Below are positions 45,074 through 53,614 of a DNA stretch of 64,000 nucleotides, piece by piece. The position numbers and the translations under genes were made by a program. The notes beneath the pieces were generated by a model. It worked only from the letters and a program-made list of their open reading frames with translations, did not search any database and was not told the origin of the DNA. Source of the stretch: Sulfurimonas sp. (GTDB lineage Bacteria > Campylobacterota > Campylobacteria > Campylobacterales > Sulfurimonadaceae); assembly GCA_030949825.1 (NCBI GenBank), contig JAUZSC010000007.1, positions 62,001-126,000 on the forward strand, given 5' to 3'. How positions within the stretch are numbered: the stretch's first letter is position 1; the number at the start of each line of letters is the position of its first letter.

Positions 45074-46261
45074 ATGAAGAAATTACTTCTTATTCCTGCT
45101 TTACTGGGAACAATAGCTTTTGCTACAGACTACAACTACGAAATCACACCTCTTATAGGCTATAATGTTGCTGAGGGTAACCTTAACTTAGAAAACAAAG
45201 TTATGACTGGACTTGAAATGCAATTTAACGATGTTGATGCTGCAATCAAACCTGAAATATCACTTTTACACTCAGGTGGAGTTAATAGTGAAAAAACATT
45301 ACCAACAAATACAACAAATGTAACACGCCTTGGACTTAATGGTGTTTACGAATTTGGCGCTTCTGAATCAGTGGTTCCTTTTGCTAAAGCTGGTATTGGT
45401 TATGAGCATATGAACAGAGATATTGCAAACAATAGTGATGGCGCGTATGTAGATGCTGGAGCTGGTGTTAAAATTCCTTTTACTGAAGCACTTGCGCTTA
45501 AACTTGAAGCACTTTATATGCTTAAATACAATAACAACTCTGCTGGTGGAAACTGGGGAGATAGTAACTTAGCATTATTAGCTGGTCTTAGCTATTCTTT
45601 TGGCGCAAAAGCACAGCCTGTTGCTCCAGCTCCAGTTGATGGCGATGATGACAACGATGGTGTTTTAAACTCTATGGATAAATGTCCTACTACAGCTGCT
45701 GGTAAATCAGTAAATGCTGAGGGTTGTTTTATTGATGGCGATGATGACAACGATGGTGTTTTGAATTCTATGGATAAATGTCCTACTACAGTTGCTGGTA
45801 AATCAGTAAATGCTGAGGGTTGTTTTATTGATGGCGATGATGACATGGATACTGTTTTAAATGCTATGGATAAATGTCCTAACTCTCCTGCTGCATCGGC
45901 TGTAAATGCAGAAGGTTGTCCAATTGTTATTAACTTACATATTAATTTTGAAAATGATTCATTTGAGGTAGATGCTGCTTCAGATACAAATATACAAGAT
46001 TTTGCAGACTTTTTAAATAAATACCCTGCTTATAATGCTAAGATCGTAGGACATACAGATAGCCGTGGTCCTGCAAGTTATAATCTTGGTCTTTCTGCTA
46101 ACAGAGCGAACGCTGTTAAAAACTTAATCGTTGATAAAGGTGTTAGTGCGGATAGACTTCAAGCTATTGGTCTTGGTGAAGATTCTGCAATAGCAGATAA
46201 TCAAACTAAAGAAGGTCGCGCACAAAACAGAAGAATCGAAGCTGAGTTACTTATAAAATAG
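45074..46261 (+). CDS. OmpA-family outer membrane protein with TSP3 repeats
   Basis: This 395-residue protein has a signal peptide (KKLLLIPALLGTIAFA). Residues 20-180 form an eight-strand beta-barrel-like region ending LAGLSYSFGAKA. Three 32-residue Asp-rich TSP3 repeats follow (DGDDDNDGVLNSMDKC). A C-terminal OmpA peptidoglycan-binding domain has VGHTDSRGP and QNRRIEAELL. It would anchor the outer membrane to the cell wall. The repeats are nearly identical at DNA level and could change number by recombination. The stop lies directly before mobA. Confidence 0.92.
   Translation: MKKLLLIPALLGTIAFATDYNYEITPLIGYNVAEGNLNLENKVMTGLEMQFNDVDAAIKPEISLLHSGGVNSEKTLPTNTTNVTRLGLNGVYEFGASESVVPFAKAGIGYEHMNRDIANNSDGAYVDAGAGVKIPFTEALALKLEALYMLKYNNNSAGGNWGDSNLALLAGLSYSFGAKAQPVAPAPVDGDDDNDGVLNSMDKCPTTAAGKSVNAEGCFIDGDDDNDGVLNSMDKCPTTVAGKSVNAEGCFIDGDDDMDTVLNAMDKCPNSPAASAVNAEGCPIVINLHINFENDSFEVDAASDTNIQDFADFLNKYPAYNAKIVGHTDSRGPASYNLGLSANRANAVKNLIVDKGVSADRLQAIGLGEDSAIADNQTKEGRAQNRRIEAELLIK
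45638..45925 (+). repeat. Three 96-bp tandem repeats in the OmpA gene
   Basis: Units start at 45638, 45734 and 45830, each 96 bases (32 codons, beginning GATGGCGATGATGAC). The first two differ at only three positions; the third is clearly diverged. They encode calcium-binding TSP3 units. Confidence 0.9.
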
Positions 46262-46849
46262 ATGACAAAGATCCCCTGCGTAATTTTTGCAGGTGGGAAA
46301 AGCTCTCGCATGGGAGAAGACAAAGCGCTTCTCCCTTTCTCTAACTTCTCAACTCTCAGTGAGTTTCAACTCCAACGATTAGAAAAGATTTTTCTAAATG
46401 TTTATATTTCATGTAAAGATTCTAAAAAATTTCCCTTTAATGCAAACTTTATTCTAGATGCTAATGATTCAAGTACTTATGCACCTACTGCCGGCTTTGT
46501 TGCAAGTTTTAAATACTTAAAAGAAGATTCATTTTTTGCCATAAGTGTTGACTCGCCCTTTATCTCTAAAGAAGTTATTCAAAAAATCATAGATGCAGAT
46601 ACAGTTGAGTTAGATGCTACAATCGCTAGAACTGACAAAGGGATGCAACCCTTATGTGGTATTTATCATCGTACATTAGCATCTGCTTTTATACAGATGC
46701 AAGACAATAATACACATAAGCTTGGACAGCTCCTTAAAACATCAAATACGCAGTATCTAAACTTTGAGGATAGCAATATCTTTTTAAACCTAAATGAACC
46801 ACAGGATTATCAAAAAGCACTAAGACTTGTTAACACCCCTTCGCTATAA
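46262..46849 (+). CDS. mobA: Molybdenum cofactor guanylyltransferase
   Basis: This 195-residue nucleotidyltransferase starts with FAGGKSSRMGEDKALLPF, the GTP-binding motif of MobA. ISVDSPFIS and QPLCGIYHR follow, as in the family. It links GMP to molybdopterin to make the bis-MGD cofactor. The ATG follows the OmpA stop directly, and there is no strong RBS. It lies ahead of moaC, so the two form a cofactor operon. Confidence 0.9.
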   Translation: MTKIPCVIFAGGKSSRMGEDKALLPFSNFSTLSEFQLQRLEKIFLNVYISCKDSKKFPFNANFILDANDSSTYAPTAGFVASFKYLKEDSFFAISVDSPFISKEVIQKIIDADTVELDATIARTDKGMQPLCGIYHRTLASAFIQMQDNNTHKLGQLLKTSNTQYLNFEDSNIFLNLNEPQDYQKALRLVNTPSL

Positions 46850-46878
46850 TGGTATAAATACTATACTAAAGAGAAACT

Positions 46879-47349
46879 ATGAACCTAACTCACCTAGACG
46901 AAAATCAGAGACCAAAGATGGTTGATGTATCTGATAAAGATCAAACAACACGCGTAGCAGTAGCAAGTGGAATTATACAAATGAGTCAAGATGCTTACGA
47001 TGCCATAGTGAGTGAAAAAACAAAAAAAGGTCCAGTCCTTCAAACAGCCGTTATTGCAGCAATAATGGGTGTTAAAAAAACTAGCGAATTAATTCCAATG
47101 TGCCATCCACTCAATCTAAGTGGAATTAATTGCGATGTAGAAGAGTTGTCTGAGCTACCAGGTTTTAAACTCACCGTTACGGCTAAACTTCGTGGTCAAA
47201 CCGGTGTTGAGATGGAAGCTTTAACTGGAACAAGTATTGGGCTTTTAACAATCTACGATATGGTTAAAGCAATCGACAAGGCTATAATTATACAAAGCGT
47301 TCAACTAGAGAAAAAGTCAGGAGGTAAAAGTGGAGATTTTAAACGATAG
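46879..47349 (+). CDS. moaC: Cyclic pyranopterin monophosphate synthase
   Basis: This 156-residue MoaC has [26 protein letters not shown] and [20 protein letters not shown], with the catalytic Lys in KKSGGKS. It forms cyclic pyranopterin monophosphate, the second step of molybdopterin synthesis, as a hexamer. A TATAAT at the end of mobA may start its own transcript. It overlaps the DUF493 gene by 20 bases. It could serve SoxC downstream. Confidence 0.95.
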   Translation: MNLTHLDENQRPKMVDVSDKDQTTRVAVASGIIQMSQDAYDAIVSEKTKKGPVLQTAVIAAIMGVKKTSELIPMCHPLNLSGINCDVEELSELPGFKLTVTAKLRGQTGVEMEALTGTSIGLLTIYDMVKAIDKAIIIQSVQLEKKSGGKSGDFKR

Positions 47350-47599
47350 GCAAGAGAAATTAGAACTAAGCTATCCTTGTAATTGGTCTTATAAACTTAT
47401 TGGATATGAAAAAGAAGCTATCCAAAAAGCAATTCATGATGTAATAATTGAGAGGGATCATAAGTTAGAACATTCAAATAAAAGTAAAACTGGTAAATAT
47501 GTGAGTATGAATTTAGACTTAGTAATACAAAATGAAGATGAAAGAAATTTTATTTTCGAGGCTCTCAAAAAACATCAAAATATTAAAATGGTACTATAA
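47330..47599 (+). CDS. DUF493 (YbeD-like) protein
   Basis: This 89-residue ferredoxin-like-fold protein ([23 protein letters not shown]) matches the DUF493 family, whose E. coli member is YbeD. The start is GTG inside the moaC end, with an AGGAGG RBS in the moaC coding part. ACT-like folds suggest a regulatory role, but the function is not known. The next gene follows after 10 bases. Confidence 0.8.
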   Translation: MEILNDRQEKLELSYPCNWSYKLIGYEKEAIQKAIHDVIIERDHKLEHSNKSKTGKYVSMNLDLVIQNEDERNFIFEALKKHQNIKMVL

Positions 47600-47609
47600 A
47601 AGGAATATT

Positions 47610-48665
47610 ATGAAATTAGAACAACTACAAAGAGATTTAAATACTTCATATAATGTTAAATTAGAATCAACTGATTTAAGAATAGCAAATATTGTACAGC
47701 ATCTCTCAGATGAATGGAATGTAACTATAAATAGACTTACATTAAGTGAGATGCAAGTACTTAGCTCAACTATCTTAGAGATAGAAACTAGCGTTCTTCA
47801 CAATGAAGTAGAAACTTTACTTGCACAAAAAGAGCAAATCGAGCGAAAACTTGATAAAAAGTCACATGATTTACAAGAAGCGAAATATACTATTTTCAAT
47901 GCAATAGAAGCACAATTAAGCACAAGTGATAATGAAGCATTGTCAAAACTTCATCAGGTTAAAATGCAAACCATTGATTTATATGACTTTTTAGGCGAAA
48001 TAGCCGAATCTGCAATAATTACTGCATTAGAAAAAGATACAGAAATTAACGATACTATAGAAGAAGTTATTAAAGATATTACCTTTGAAGCAATCAAGCA
48101 AGGTTCGCTAAATACACTTAGAATTCGTAAAATACTCTCTATAATTTTACATGCGGGCATAGAAATAGCAGAGGCCTCTCCTGTAAAAGCAGAAGCTATA
48201 CTTAGTCCAACATTAAAAGGTATGCATGCAGGTCTTATGCATGCTATTACGCGCTTTAAACAACGATTGGCATTTATTCCTATAGAAGCTAAGCATATTC
48301 TGATAGAAGACTATGAAACTATCATAGATGACTTAAACCATACAGATGCTCTCTTTGCACAAGTACTTACTGTTCAAGCAGATGAAAGCACAGAAGAAAT
48401 TGCAAGAAGTTTACAAAAAATAAATAAAGACATGCACTCTGATTTAGATGAACTGCTTCGTATATCTAAAGAGACCGCAGATGTTATGAAAAATAGATTT
48501 TCTTCACTTGCAGTTCAAGCAGTAAAAAAAGCAGATAAAGCACTTCGCTCACCAAAAGCAGTAGAAGCAAAAAGAATGGGAAAACAAGCCCTAGAAGTTG
48601 CTAAAACAGCATTAGATACTGCCTTAAAGTCAGCCAAAGGGGCAATAGAAAATAATAAGAAATAA
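47610..48665 (+). CDS. Helical protein of unknown function
   Basis: This 351-residue protein starts at ATG 47610 after AAAAGGAA. The track's earlier start is unlikely because it overlaps DUF493. It is almost all alpha-helical, with coiled-coil parts (LLAQKEQIERKLDKKSHDLQEA) and a Lys/Ala-rich end (ALDTALKSAKGAIENNKK) that resembles histone H1-like or phasin-like tails. It may bind nucleic acid or surfaces. I do not recognise the family with confidence (possibly DUF6781). It is the last gene of the mobA-moaC operon. Confidence 0.65.
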   Translation: MKLEQLQRDLNTSYNVKLESTDLRIANIVQHLSDEWNVTINRLTLSEMQVLSSTILEIETSVLHNEVETLLAQKEQIERKLDKKSHDLQEAKYTIFNAIEAQLSTSDNEALSKLHQVKMQTIDLYDFLGEIAESAIITALEKDTEINDTIEEVIKDITFEAIKQGSLNTLRIRKILSIILHAGIEIAEASPVKAEAILSPTLKGMHAGLMHAITRFKQRLAFIPIEAKHILIEDYETIIDDLNHTDALFAQVLTVQADESTEEIARSLQKINKDMHSDLDELLRISKETADVMKNRFSSLAVQAVKKADKALRSPKAVEAKRMGKQALEVAKTALDTALKSAKGAIENNKK

Positions 48666-48666
48666 C

Positions 48667-49659
48667 TTACTTAGGGATCTCTTTTACTAAGGGGTTTCCT
48701 TTTTCTACCTCTATCCCACCCAGAGATTTTAGAATCTCTTCGATTTCTTTATCAAGCTTATCAATATATTCTAACTGTTTATAATCACTTATCGCTAATG
48801 AATGTTCCCAAGTAGCGAGAGTGGGCATTCCTATTACTAATTTATTTTCACCTTTTCTTTTATAAATATACATAGAACAAGGTGCAAATACTCCTGCTTC
48901 TGGCCTAGCATTTTCTCCATCAAGGATTGCATAGGTGAAAGGGATATGACATAAATCATAGGACCAAAAAGATTCATACTCTGGCATAACATCTTCTTCA
49001 TCATTTACACTTTTTTTAATATTGTAAAAACCTGTGATAACAAAATCTTTCATCTCAAAAGCCTCTTCAAAATTCTCTTGAAACGCATCTAAAAAATCAT
49101 CTATATCTTCAGGTTCATCAAATACAATTTCATAATTTATTATGCGTTTTTTTGCGAAACTATTTAAAGGTAAGTGAGATTTTTTTCCACCAAGAACACC
49201 ATGAATCAGCCTATCTAAAGGTACAAAAGAAGCTATATACTCTTCTCTAATTTCTTCATCATCTATTTCTAAAATGTCCAATATTGCCTCTGGAGTTAAG
49301 TGTGCAATAATAGTTTTCATATCAGATTTTTTTCTATAATTCAAAAGATTAAATGGACTAAAAGCAGCAAGTCGGGGATCTTTATTTAAAAGAGGGCGGA
49401 CAACACTTTCATTCATTATTGAAGAAAAACCAATAAGACTTAAATCAGTCGAACCAAAATGTTGTTCATATGCGTCATTAACCCTATGGTGAGGGTCATT
49501 AAGGAAGAAACCAATATCTTTTAAATCATCCTCTAAAAATGTGTAAAACGCTTCATCATTAGGTGTATCAAAAGTATAAAGAACTGCTAAATTTTTACTA
49601 GCATTTGCAAAACTCACAGTAAAAAGGAGGAGTGTAAATATTTTACAGATTAATGTCAT
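48667..49659 (-). CDS. Exported DUF302-domain protein
   Basis: This 330-residue protein has a Sec signal (ICKIFTLLLFTVSFANA). It probably contains two DUF302-like domains; the second ends AGVFAPCSMYIYKRKGEN, with the family's PCxxxxY pattern. DUF302 proteins are often near sulfur-oxidation genes and are thought to bind small ligands in the periplasm. It is convergent with the helical protein gene and follows a thioredoxin-like gene on the minus strand. A related DUF302 protein is at 50100-51044. Confidence 0.75.
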   Translation of the reverse strand: MTLICKIFTLLLFTVSFANASKNLAVLYTFDTPNDEAFYTFLEDDLKDIGFFLNDPHHRVNDAYEQHFGSTDLSLIGFSSIMNESVVRPLLNKDPRLAAFSPFNLLNYRKKSDMKTIIAHLTPEAILDILEIDDEEIREEYIASFVPLDRLIHGVLGGKKSHLPLNSFAKKRIINYEIVFDEPEDIDDFLDAFQENFEEAFEMKDFVITGFYNIKKSVNDEEDVMPEYESFWSYDLCHIPFTYAILDGENARPEAGVFAPCSMYIYKRKGENKLVIGMPTLATWEHSLAISDYKQLEYIDKLDKEIEEILKSLGGIEVEKGNPLVKEIPK

Positions 49660-49684
49660 TGTAAAGCCTTTATATCAAATATAA

Positions 49685-50077
49685 TTAGTCTTTTAGTAAC
49701 TCAACTTCATCAAGTATATCATAAAAGCCTGCGGGTTCTCTACTTCCAGCATCTGAGAGAATGGTATCACCCTTTGGGCTTGTAAAGTAATGTCTAGGAA
49801 CACCTTGAGTTACAAATTGAGGGGGAACATAATGTTGGTCGCGCGAGAGATAAACGGGTATAAAATTTTTATGTAATCTTTGCATAACTTCTTTTTTAGA
49901 GAGTGTTAAGTCTTTAAATCGTTCGCAAAATCTACAATCGTCTGCGCCAATAAATACATATACATCTTTATTTTCTTTTTGTGCAAGGTCAAGCGCTTTA
50001 TCATAGTCATGAAGCCAATTTAGCTCATAGCCATGAATCGATGAGATAAGAATAAATACTAAAAATATACTTTTCAT
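49685..50077 (-). CDS. Periplasmic thioredoxin-like protein
   Basis: This is a protein of about 130 residues with a Sec signal (MKSIFLVFILISSIHG); the ATG at 50077 is better placed than the track start. The redox motif DDCRFCERF gives a CxxC active site, and QGVPRHYFTSPKG has the cis-Pro of the fold. It resembles DUF255/SoxW-like proteins. Between two DUF302 genes and near sox, it could reduce periplasmic disulfides or Sox carriers; this is inference. Confidence 0.8.
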   Translation of the reverse strand: MKSIFLVFILISSIHGYELNWLHDYDKALDLAQKENKDVYVFIGADDCRFCERFKDLTLSKKEVMQRLHKNFIPVYLSRDQHYVPPQFVTQGVPRHYFTSPKGDTILSDAGSREPAGFYDILDEVELLKD

Positions 50078-50099
50078 AAATATTCCTTTCATCTAAAAT

Positions 50100-51044
50100 T
50101 TACTCTACTGTTTCGTTCACTACGCTAATAATTCTTTTTTGTGCAGCATCTAGTACTTTTAATGACTCTTTGTCATCGATAGCCAAAGAACTAATCCAGT
50201 TATTTACCGATGGGAATTCCATTGTTACAAGAGAAGAACCTTTTTCTTTATACATATAGAATGTACATGGAGCAAGCGCACCAGCTTCAGGATGTTTTTT
50301 TTTGCTATTTGGAAAATTACAGGAAGTTTACATATAGAATACGCATCAAAGAAATCATATTTATCATATCCAGCTTCTTTAAACTCTTCACCTAAATTAT
50401 TAAAACCAGCAATTACAAATCCGTAAGTTTCAATTGAACCTTCTAGTTCTTCTTGAACACCTTCTATCTCTTCTTGCACAGCTTCTGCTTCTGTTTCTTC
50501 CATCTCAAATGTAAAAGTAGTTACTAAATCACCTGTTACTTTTGCTGGCTTGTACTTTATTTTTTCAAAATGACCATTTGGTAAAGCTTTAGCAAGTGTA
50601 TTTTTTATGAGTGTAGCATATGCTTGCATATGTTTATTGTTTGCAGGAATTCCAGTAATCTTAGCCATTCCATCAATTGATAAAGATGAAACTGAAATAT
50701 CATTTGAACCATTATTCATATAAAACGACATACTTAAAGGTGCAAAAAGTGCTGCTCTTGGAGATATTTTCACTAACTCTAAAACTAAATCTGCCTTATA
50801 AAGAGTAAACAGGTGAAACATTTTTTGGTGTGTTTTTTTTAAACTTACCATTGAACGCTATATTCATATCGTTGTTTCCAGAGATTAGAAAACCAGCATC
50901 TTCAAAAGTCTTCTCTATAGAAGCTCCTGTTATTTTACCATCTGAGTTATCAGTAGTATAAATCTGAATGTCATCTGTAGCATTTGCTAATAAACCCGTT
51001 GTCAAAATCATTGCTATAACTAAGCTTTTTATCATTTTTATCAT
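50100..51044 (-). pseudogene. Exported DUF302-domain protein, two frameshifts
   Basis: The joined reading starts MIKSLVIAMILTTGLLA as a Sec signal (51044), continues KADLVLELVKISPRAALFAPLSMSFYMN in a second frame and ends in a third. The last part is HPEAGALAPCTFYMYKEKGSS, the DUF302 motif, with stop at 50100. The breaks fall in T8 runs near 50825 and 50300, so they are likely indels. With about 313 residues it is a paralogue of the protein at 48667-49659. It lies 10 bases after the MOSC gene. Confidence 0.72.
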
Positions 51045-51053
51045 TATATTCCT

Positions 51054-51494
51054 TTATTTTCCTAGAAGATAAATATTATCACCCTTGTGGATTACTCCAT
51101 TAGTAAGTACTTGCGCAAATATACCTCTATCATTTTTAAGCAATATAGGTAACTGTGGATCAACTTTTGATAAGCTTTTACACATCGTACAGTTTTGACT
51201 AATTTCTAATACTAAATCACCAATTAAAAGTCTTTGCCCTGCTTTTAAATGATAAGGATTGTAATCGATTAAAAGATTTTCACCTAATAAACCATATGTT
51301 ATCTCTATACCATTAGCTTGCGCCATCTCATAACTTTGCACTGAAGTAATCAGTACTGACCTTTGTATATCTTTGTTATAATATTTATCTTCTATAACAC
51401 CCTTAGTGTCAAGGGCTAATTCATCTGTATTTATCTTTTGATTATTACTTGAATAATACAGTTCTATAATCTTTCCAACTTCTTGCTTTTGCAC
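51054..51494 (-). CDS. MOSC-domain protein
   Basis: This 146-residue protein has the MOSC signature LGENLLIDY and a Cys pair in CTMCKSL. MOSC domains bind molybdenum cofactor and carry sulfur on a Cys; stand-alone members move sulfur or reduce N-oxides. It belongs to the minus-strand DUF302-thioredoxin group near sox. With mobA/moaC close by and the Mo enzyme SoxC, a link to cofactor sulfuration is possible but unproven. Confidence 0.82.
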   Translation of the reverse strand: MQKQEVGKIIELYYSSNNQKINTDELALDTKGVIEDKYYNKDIQRSVLITSVQSYEMAQANGIEITYGLLGENLLIDYNPYHLKAGQRLLIGDLVLEISQNCTMCKSLSKVDPQLPILLKNDRGIFAQVLTNGVIHKGDNIYLLGK

Positions 51495-51614
51495 AATATA
51501 CCTCCTGAATCTTTAATATTTAATCTCATCAGGAAGTATAAAGGTAAAGTTACGCAGAAGAATCAGCAAGTCCTTATCTAATTATTCTGGCTTGCTAAAA
51601 GAGAAGTCGACGAA

Positions 51615-52751
51615 TTATTCTTCGTCTTCGTCTTCATCTTCTTCGTCTTCATCTTCCTCATCGTCACCATCGTACATTTCTAGTTCTTCATAAGATCTAA
51701 AAACATTACCTGGGCTTAAAAGATAATACAAGTCTTTCTCTCTAAATTCTTCAAGTGTAACATATTTAGTAATGTAATCAGGATCGATTTCATCTTCAAT
51801 ACCTTCAAGAACTCTATTTTTCAAAAGACTAAAATATTGAACACATTCATCATCAGCTGTTTGATCTGTAATAAAACCATGACCAGGAACTAAATGATTC
51901 CAATCTCTAGCTTGAATTGCCTTAAGCGCTTCAAGTTGACCGATAACAATACCATCTCTATTTGAAGTCACGCGACCATTCATAACAACATCAGCAACGA
52001 GTACAACTTTATCTTCAGGAAGATATAAAAACCAATCTTCTTCAGAGTGAGCATAACCAACTTTTACATATTCCATTTTAATACCATGAAGTGTAAATTC
52101 TGTTGTATCATCAAAAGTTTTTTCAATAGGAGCTAGTTTAGTACCTCTAATTGCATTTTGATAAAGCGCTCGAATCATTCTCGTTTGAGGTGGAATCTCA
52201 CGCGTATTTTCATTTGCTTTACCAGTATGTTCATCAAAACCTAAGTAATTTACATTAATAGATTTAGGACCATATATCACAGCATTTTGCGTCTCTGTAT
52301 AGTAATTATTACCTAACCAGTGATCATCATGCTCATGACTTACAATAACTGTTTTAACAGGTAAATCAGCAATCTTTCTCATAGCTGCATGCGCTTGTTT
52401 AGCAAAAATATACGATGGTCCAGTGTCCCATGCAATCCAACTATCATCACCTTGTATGTAACAACTGTTTGACATATCACCAGCATTTTCTTTAGTTGGC
52501 ATTTCCATAGCACCAAAGAAACACCATACTCTGTCACTCACTTGTACAGGTTTTAAATTATAGTCCCATTCTGGATTTCTTCCAGTACGAGAGCCTTCTT
52601 TAAAACCTTCATGATGCCAATCGTAAACAATAAAGTTACCATCTACATCAAGCTTGTTAGGCTCTGCAACTACAATGCTTTTATTAAAAATAAATGGCAT
52701 AGATACAACAAATGCCAAGATTAGAAATAAAATAATTAATTTAACTTTCAT
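51615..52751 (-). CDS. Periplasmic metallo-beta-lactamase-fold hydrolase (SoxH-like)
   Basis: This 378-residue protein has an N-terminal signal anchor (IILFLILAFVVSMPFIF). The metal motif is VSHEHDDHWLGN (HxHxDH), with the later AHSEEDWFLYLP and LVPGHGF completing the dizinc site. It resembles SoxH and quinoprotein-linked zinc hydrolases. The last 17 residues are almost all Asp/Glu (EEDEDEEDEDEDEE), which is unusual. It is the last gene of the soxCDYZ operon, a known place for SoxH in Sulfurimonas. Confidence 0.85.
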   Translation of the reverse strand: MKVKLIILFLILAFVVSMPFIFNKSIVVAEPNKLDVDGNFIVYDWHHEGFKEGSRTGRNPEWDYNLKPVQVSDRVWCFFGAMEMPTKENAGDMSNSCYIQGDDSWIAWDTGPSYIFAKQAHAAMRKIADLPVKTVIVSHEHDDHWLGNNYYTETQNAVIYGPKSINVNYLGFDEHTGKANENTREIPPQTRMIRALYQNAIRGTKLAPIEKTFDDTTEFTLHGIKMEYVKVGYAHSEEDWFLYLPEDKVVLVADVVMNGRVTSNRDGIVIGQLEALKAIQARDWNHLVPGHGFITDQTADDECVQYFSLLKNRVLEGIEDEIDPDYITKYVTLEEFREKDLYYLLSPGNVFRSYEELEMYDGDDEEDEDEEDEDEDEE

Positions 52752-52759
52752 AAGTATCC

Positions 52760-53065
52760 TTATTTAATTTTTTTCTTACCTGTTTGTTTTGTACCATGGT
52801 TATCAGTAGTTTCAAAAACGATTTTATCGCCTTTTTTACCTTTGAATTTGAATTTAACAAGTGGATTTTCTGACATGAAACCACTCATTGTTACTTCATA
52901 AACAACTGCGTCATTTACTTTAGCTATTACATGGTTAATATATTCTGGTTTGATACCTTTTTTAACTGACTCTTCTCTATCAGCCATAAGGCTTGTAAAC
53001 ATTGCTTTAACTTTTACAATACCTTTTTTTTCTTTTGCTTTGATTTTCATTTTTTTCTTTGCCAT
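52760..53065 (-). CDS. soxZ: Sulfur carrier subunit SoxZ
   Basis: This 101-residue protein starts at the internal ATG (MAKKKMKIKAKEKKG) with an AAAGGAAC RBS; the track start would overlap soxY. The Ig-like SoxZ fold shows KAMFTSLM, INHVIAKVND and NPLVKFKFKGKKGD. It pairs with SoxY, which carries sulfur intermediates between Sox enzymes in the periplasm. It has no own signal, as is normal, and is co-exported with SoxY. Confidence 0.93.
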   Translation of the reverse strand: MAKKKMKIKAKEKKGIVKVKAMFTSLMADREESVKKGIKPEYINHVIAKVNDAVVYEVTMSGFMSENPLVKFKFKGKKGDKIVFETTDNHGTKQTGKKKIK

Positions 53066-53129
53066 TTTAGTTCCTTTATATTTTATTATTTTTTCTAACA
53101 TTTCTAAATTATAGGGCGATGGGGTTAAA

Positions 53130-53594
53130 TCAACCTCCACAACCACCTATTGATACATCTATCTCTTTAGTTGCCATATATAAAGCACCAGTTCCTCTTA
53201 CTTTACCAACAACTGTAACGAATGCAGTTTGTCTCATTTTAATTCTGAAATCATAATCTATGATTGCGCCTGCAGGTATTGAGAACACACATGATAAACA
53301 TCTAGGGTTAGCATCTTGGAAAAGTGCAAATGACTCTAAATCAAGTGATGATTTAACAGTAATTGGAATTGATCCACCATTTTCAGCTAGTTTTGGAGCT
53401 TTAAATGAGAATAATTTCTCATCAGTTTTCATGCCAGCGCTTCCGTAAAGTGCTTTAATACCGTCTGCTGTTTTCTCTACTTCCCATGCTTTTGGCATAG
53501 TTGTTCTAAAGTTTACTGCTCTTAAATCCGTTGTTGGTGCAACTATAGCAGCAAATGCCGCTAAACCTACGCCTAAAAATTTTCTTCTATCCAT
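53130..53594 (-). CDS. soxY: Sulfur carrier subunit SoxY
   Basis: This 154-residue protein has a Tat signal (MDRRKFLGVGLAAFAA). Its C-terminal IGGCGG is the hallmark Cys that binds thiosulfate-derived sulfur as a swinging arm. The middle NPRCLSCVFSIPAGA carries two more Cys, unusual for SoxY of classic Paracoccus type. It is exported with SoxZ. The gene is between soxD and soxZ. Confidence 0.95.
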   Translation of the reverse strand: MDRRKFLGVGLAAFAAIVAPTTDLRAVNFRTTMPKAWEVEKTADGIKALYGSAGMKTDEKLFSFKAPKLAENGGSIPITVKSSLDLESFALFQDANPRCLSCVFSIPAGAIIDYDFRIKMRQTAFVTVVGKVRGTGALYMATKEIDVSIGGCGG

Positions 53595-53614
53595 TTTATT
53601 TTCCTTATTTTAAT

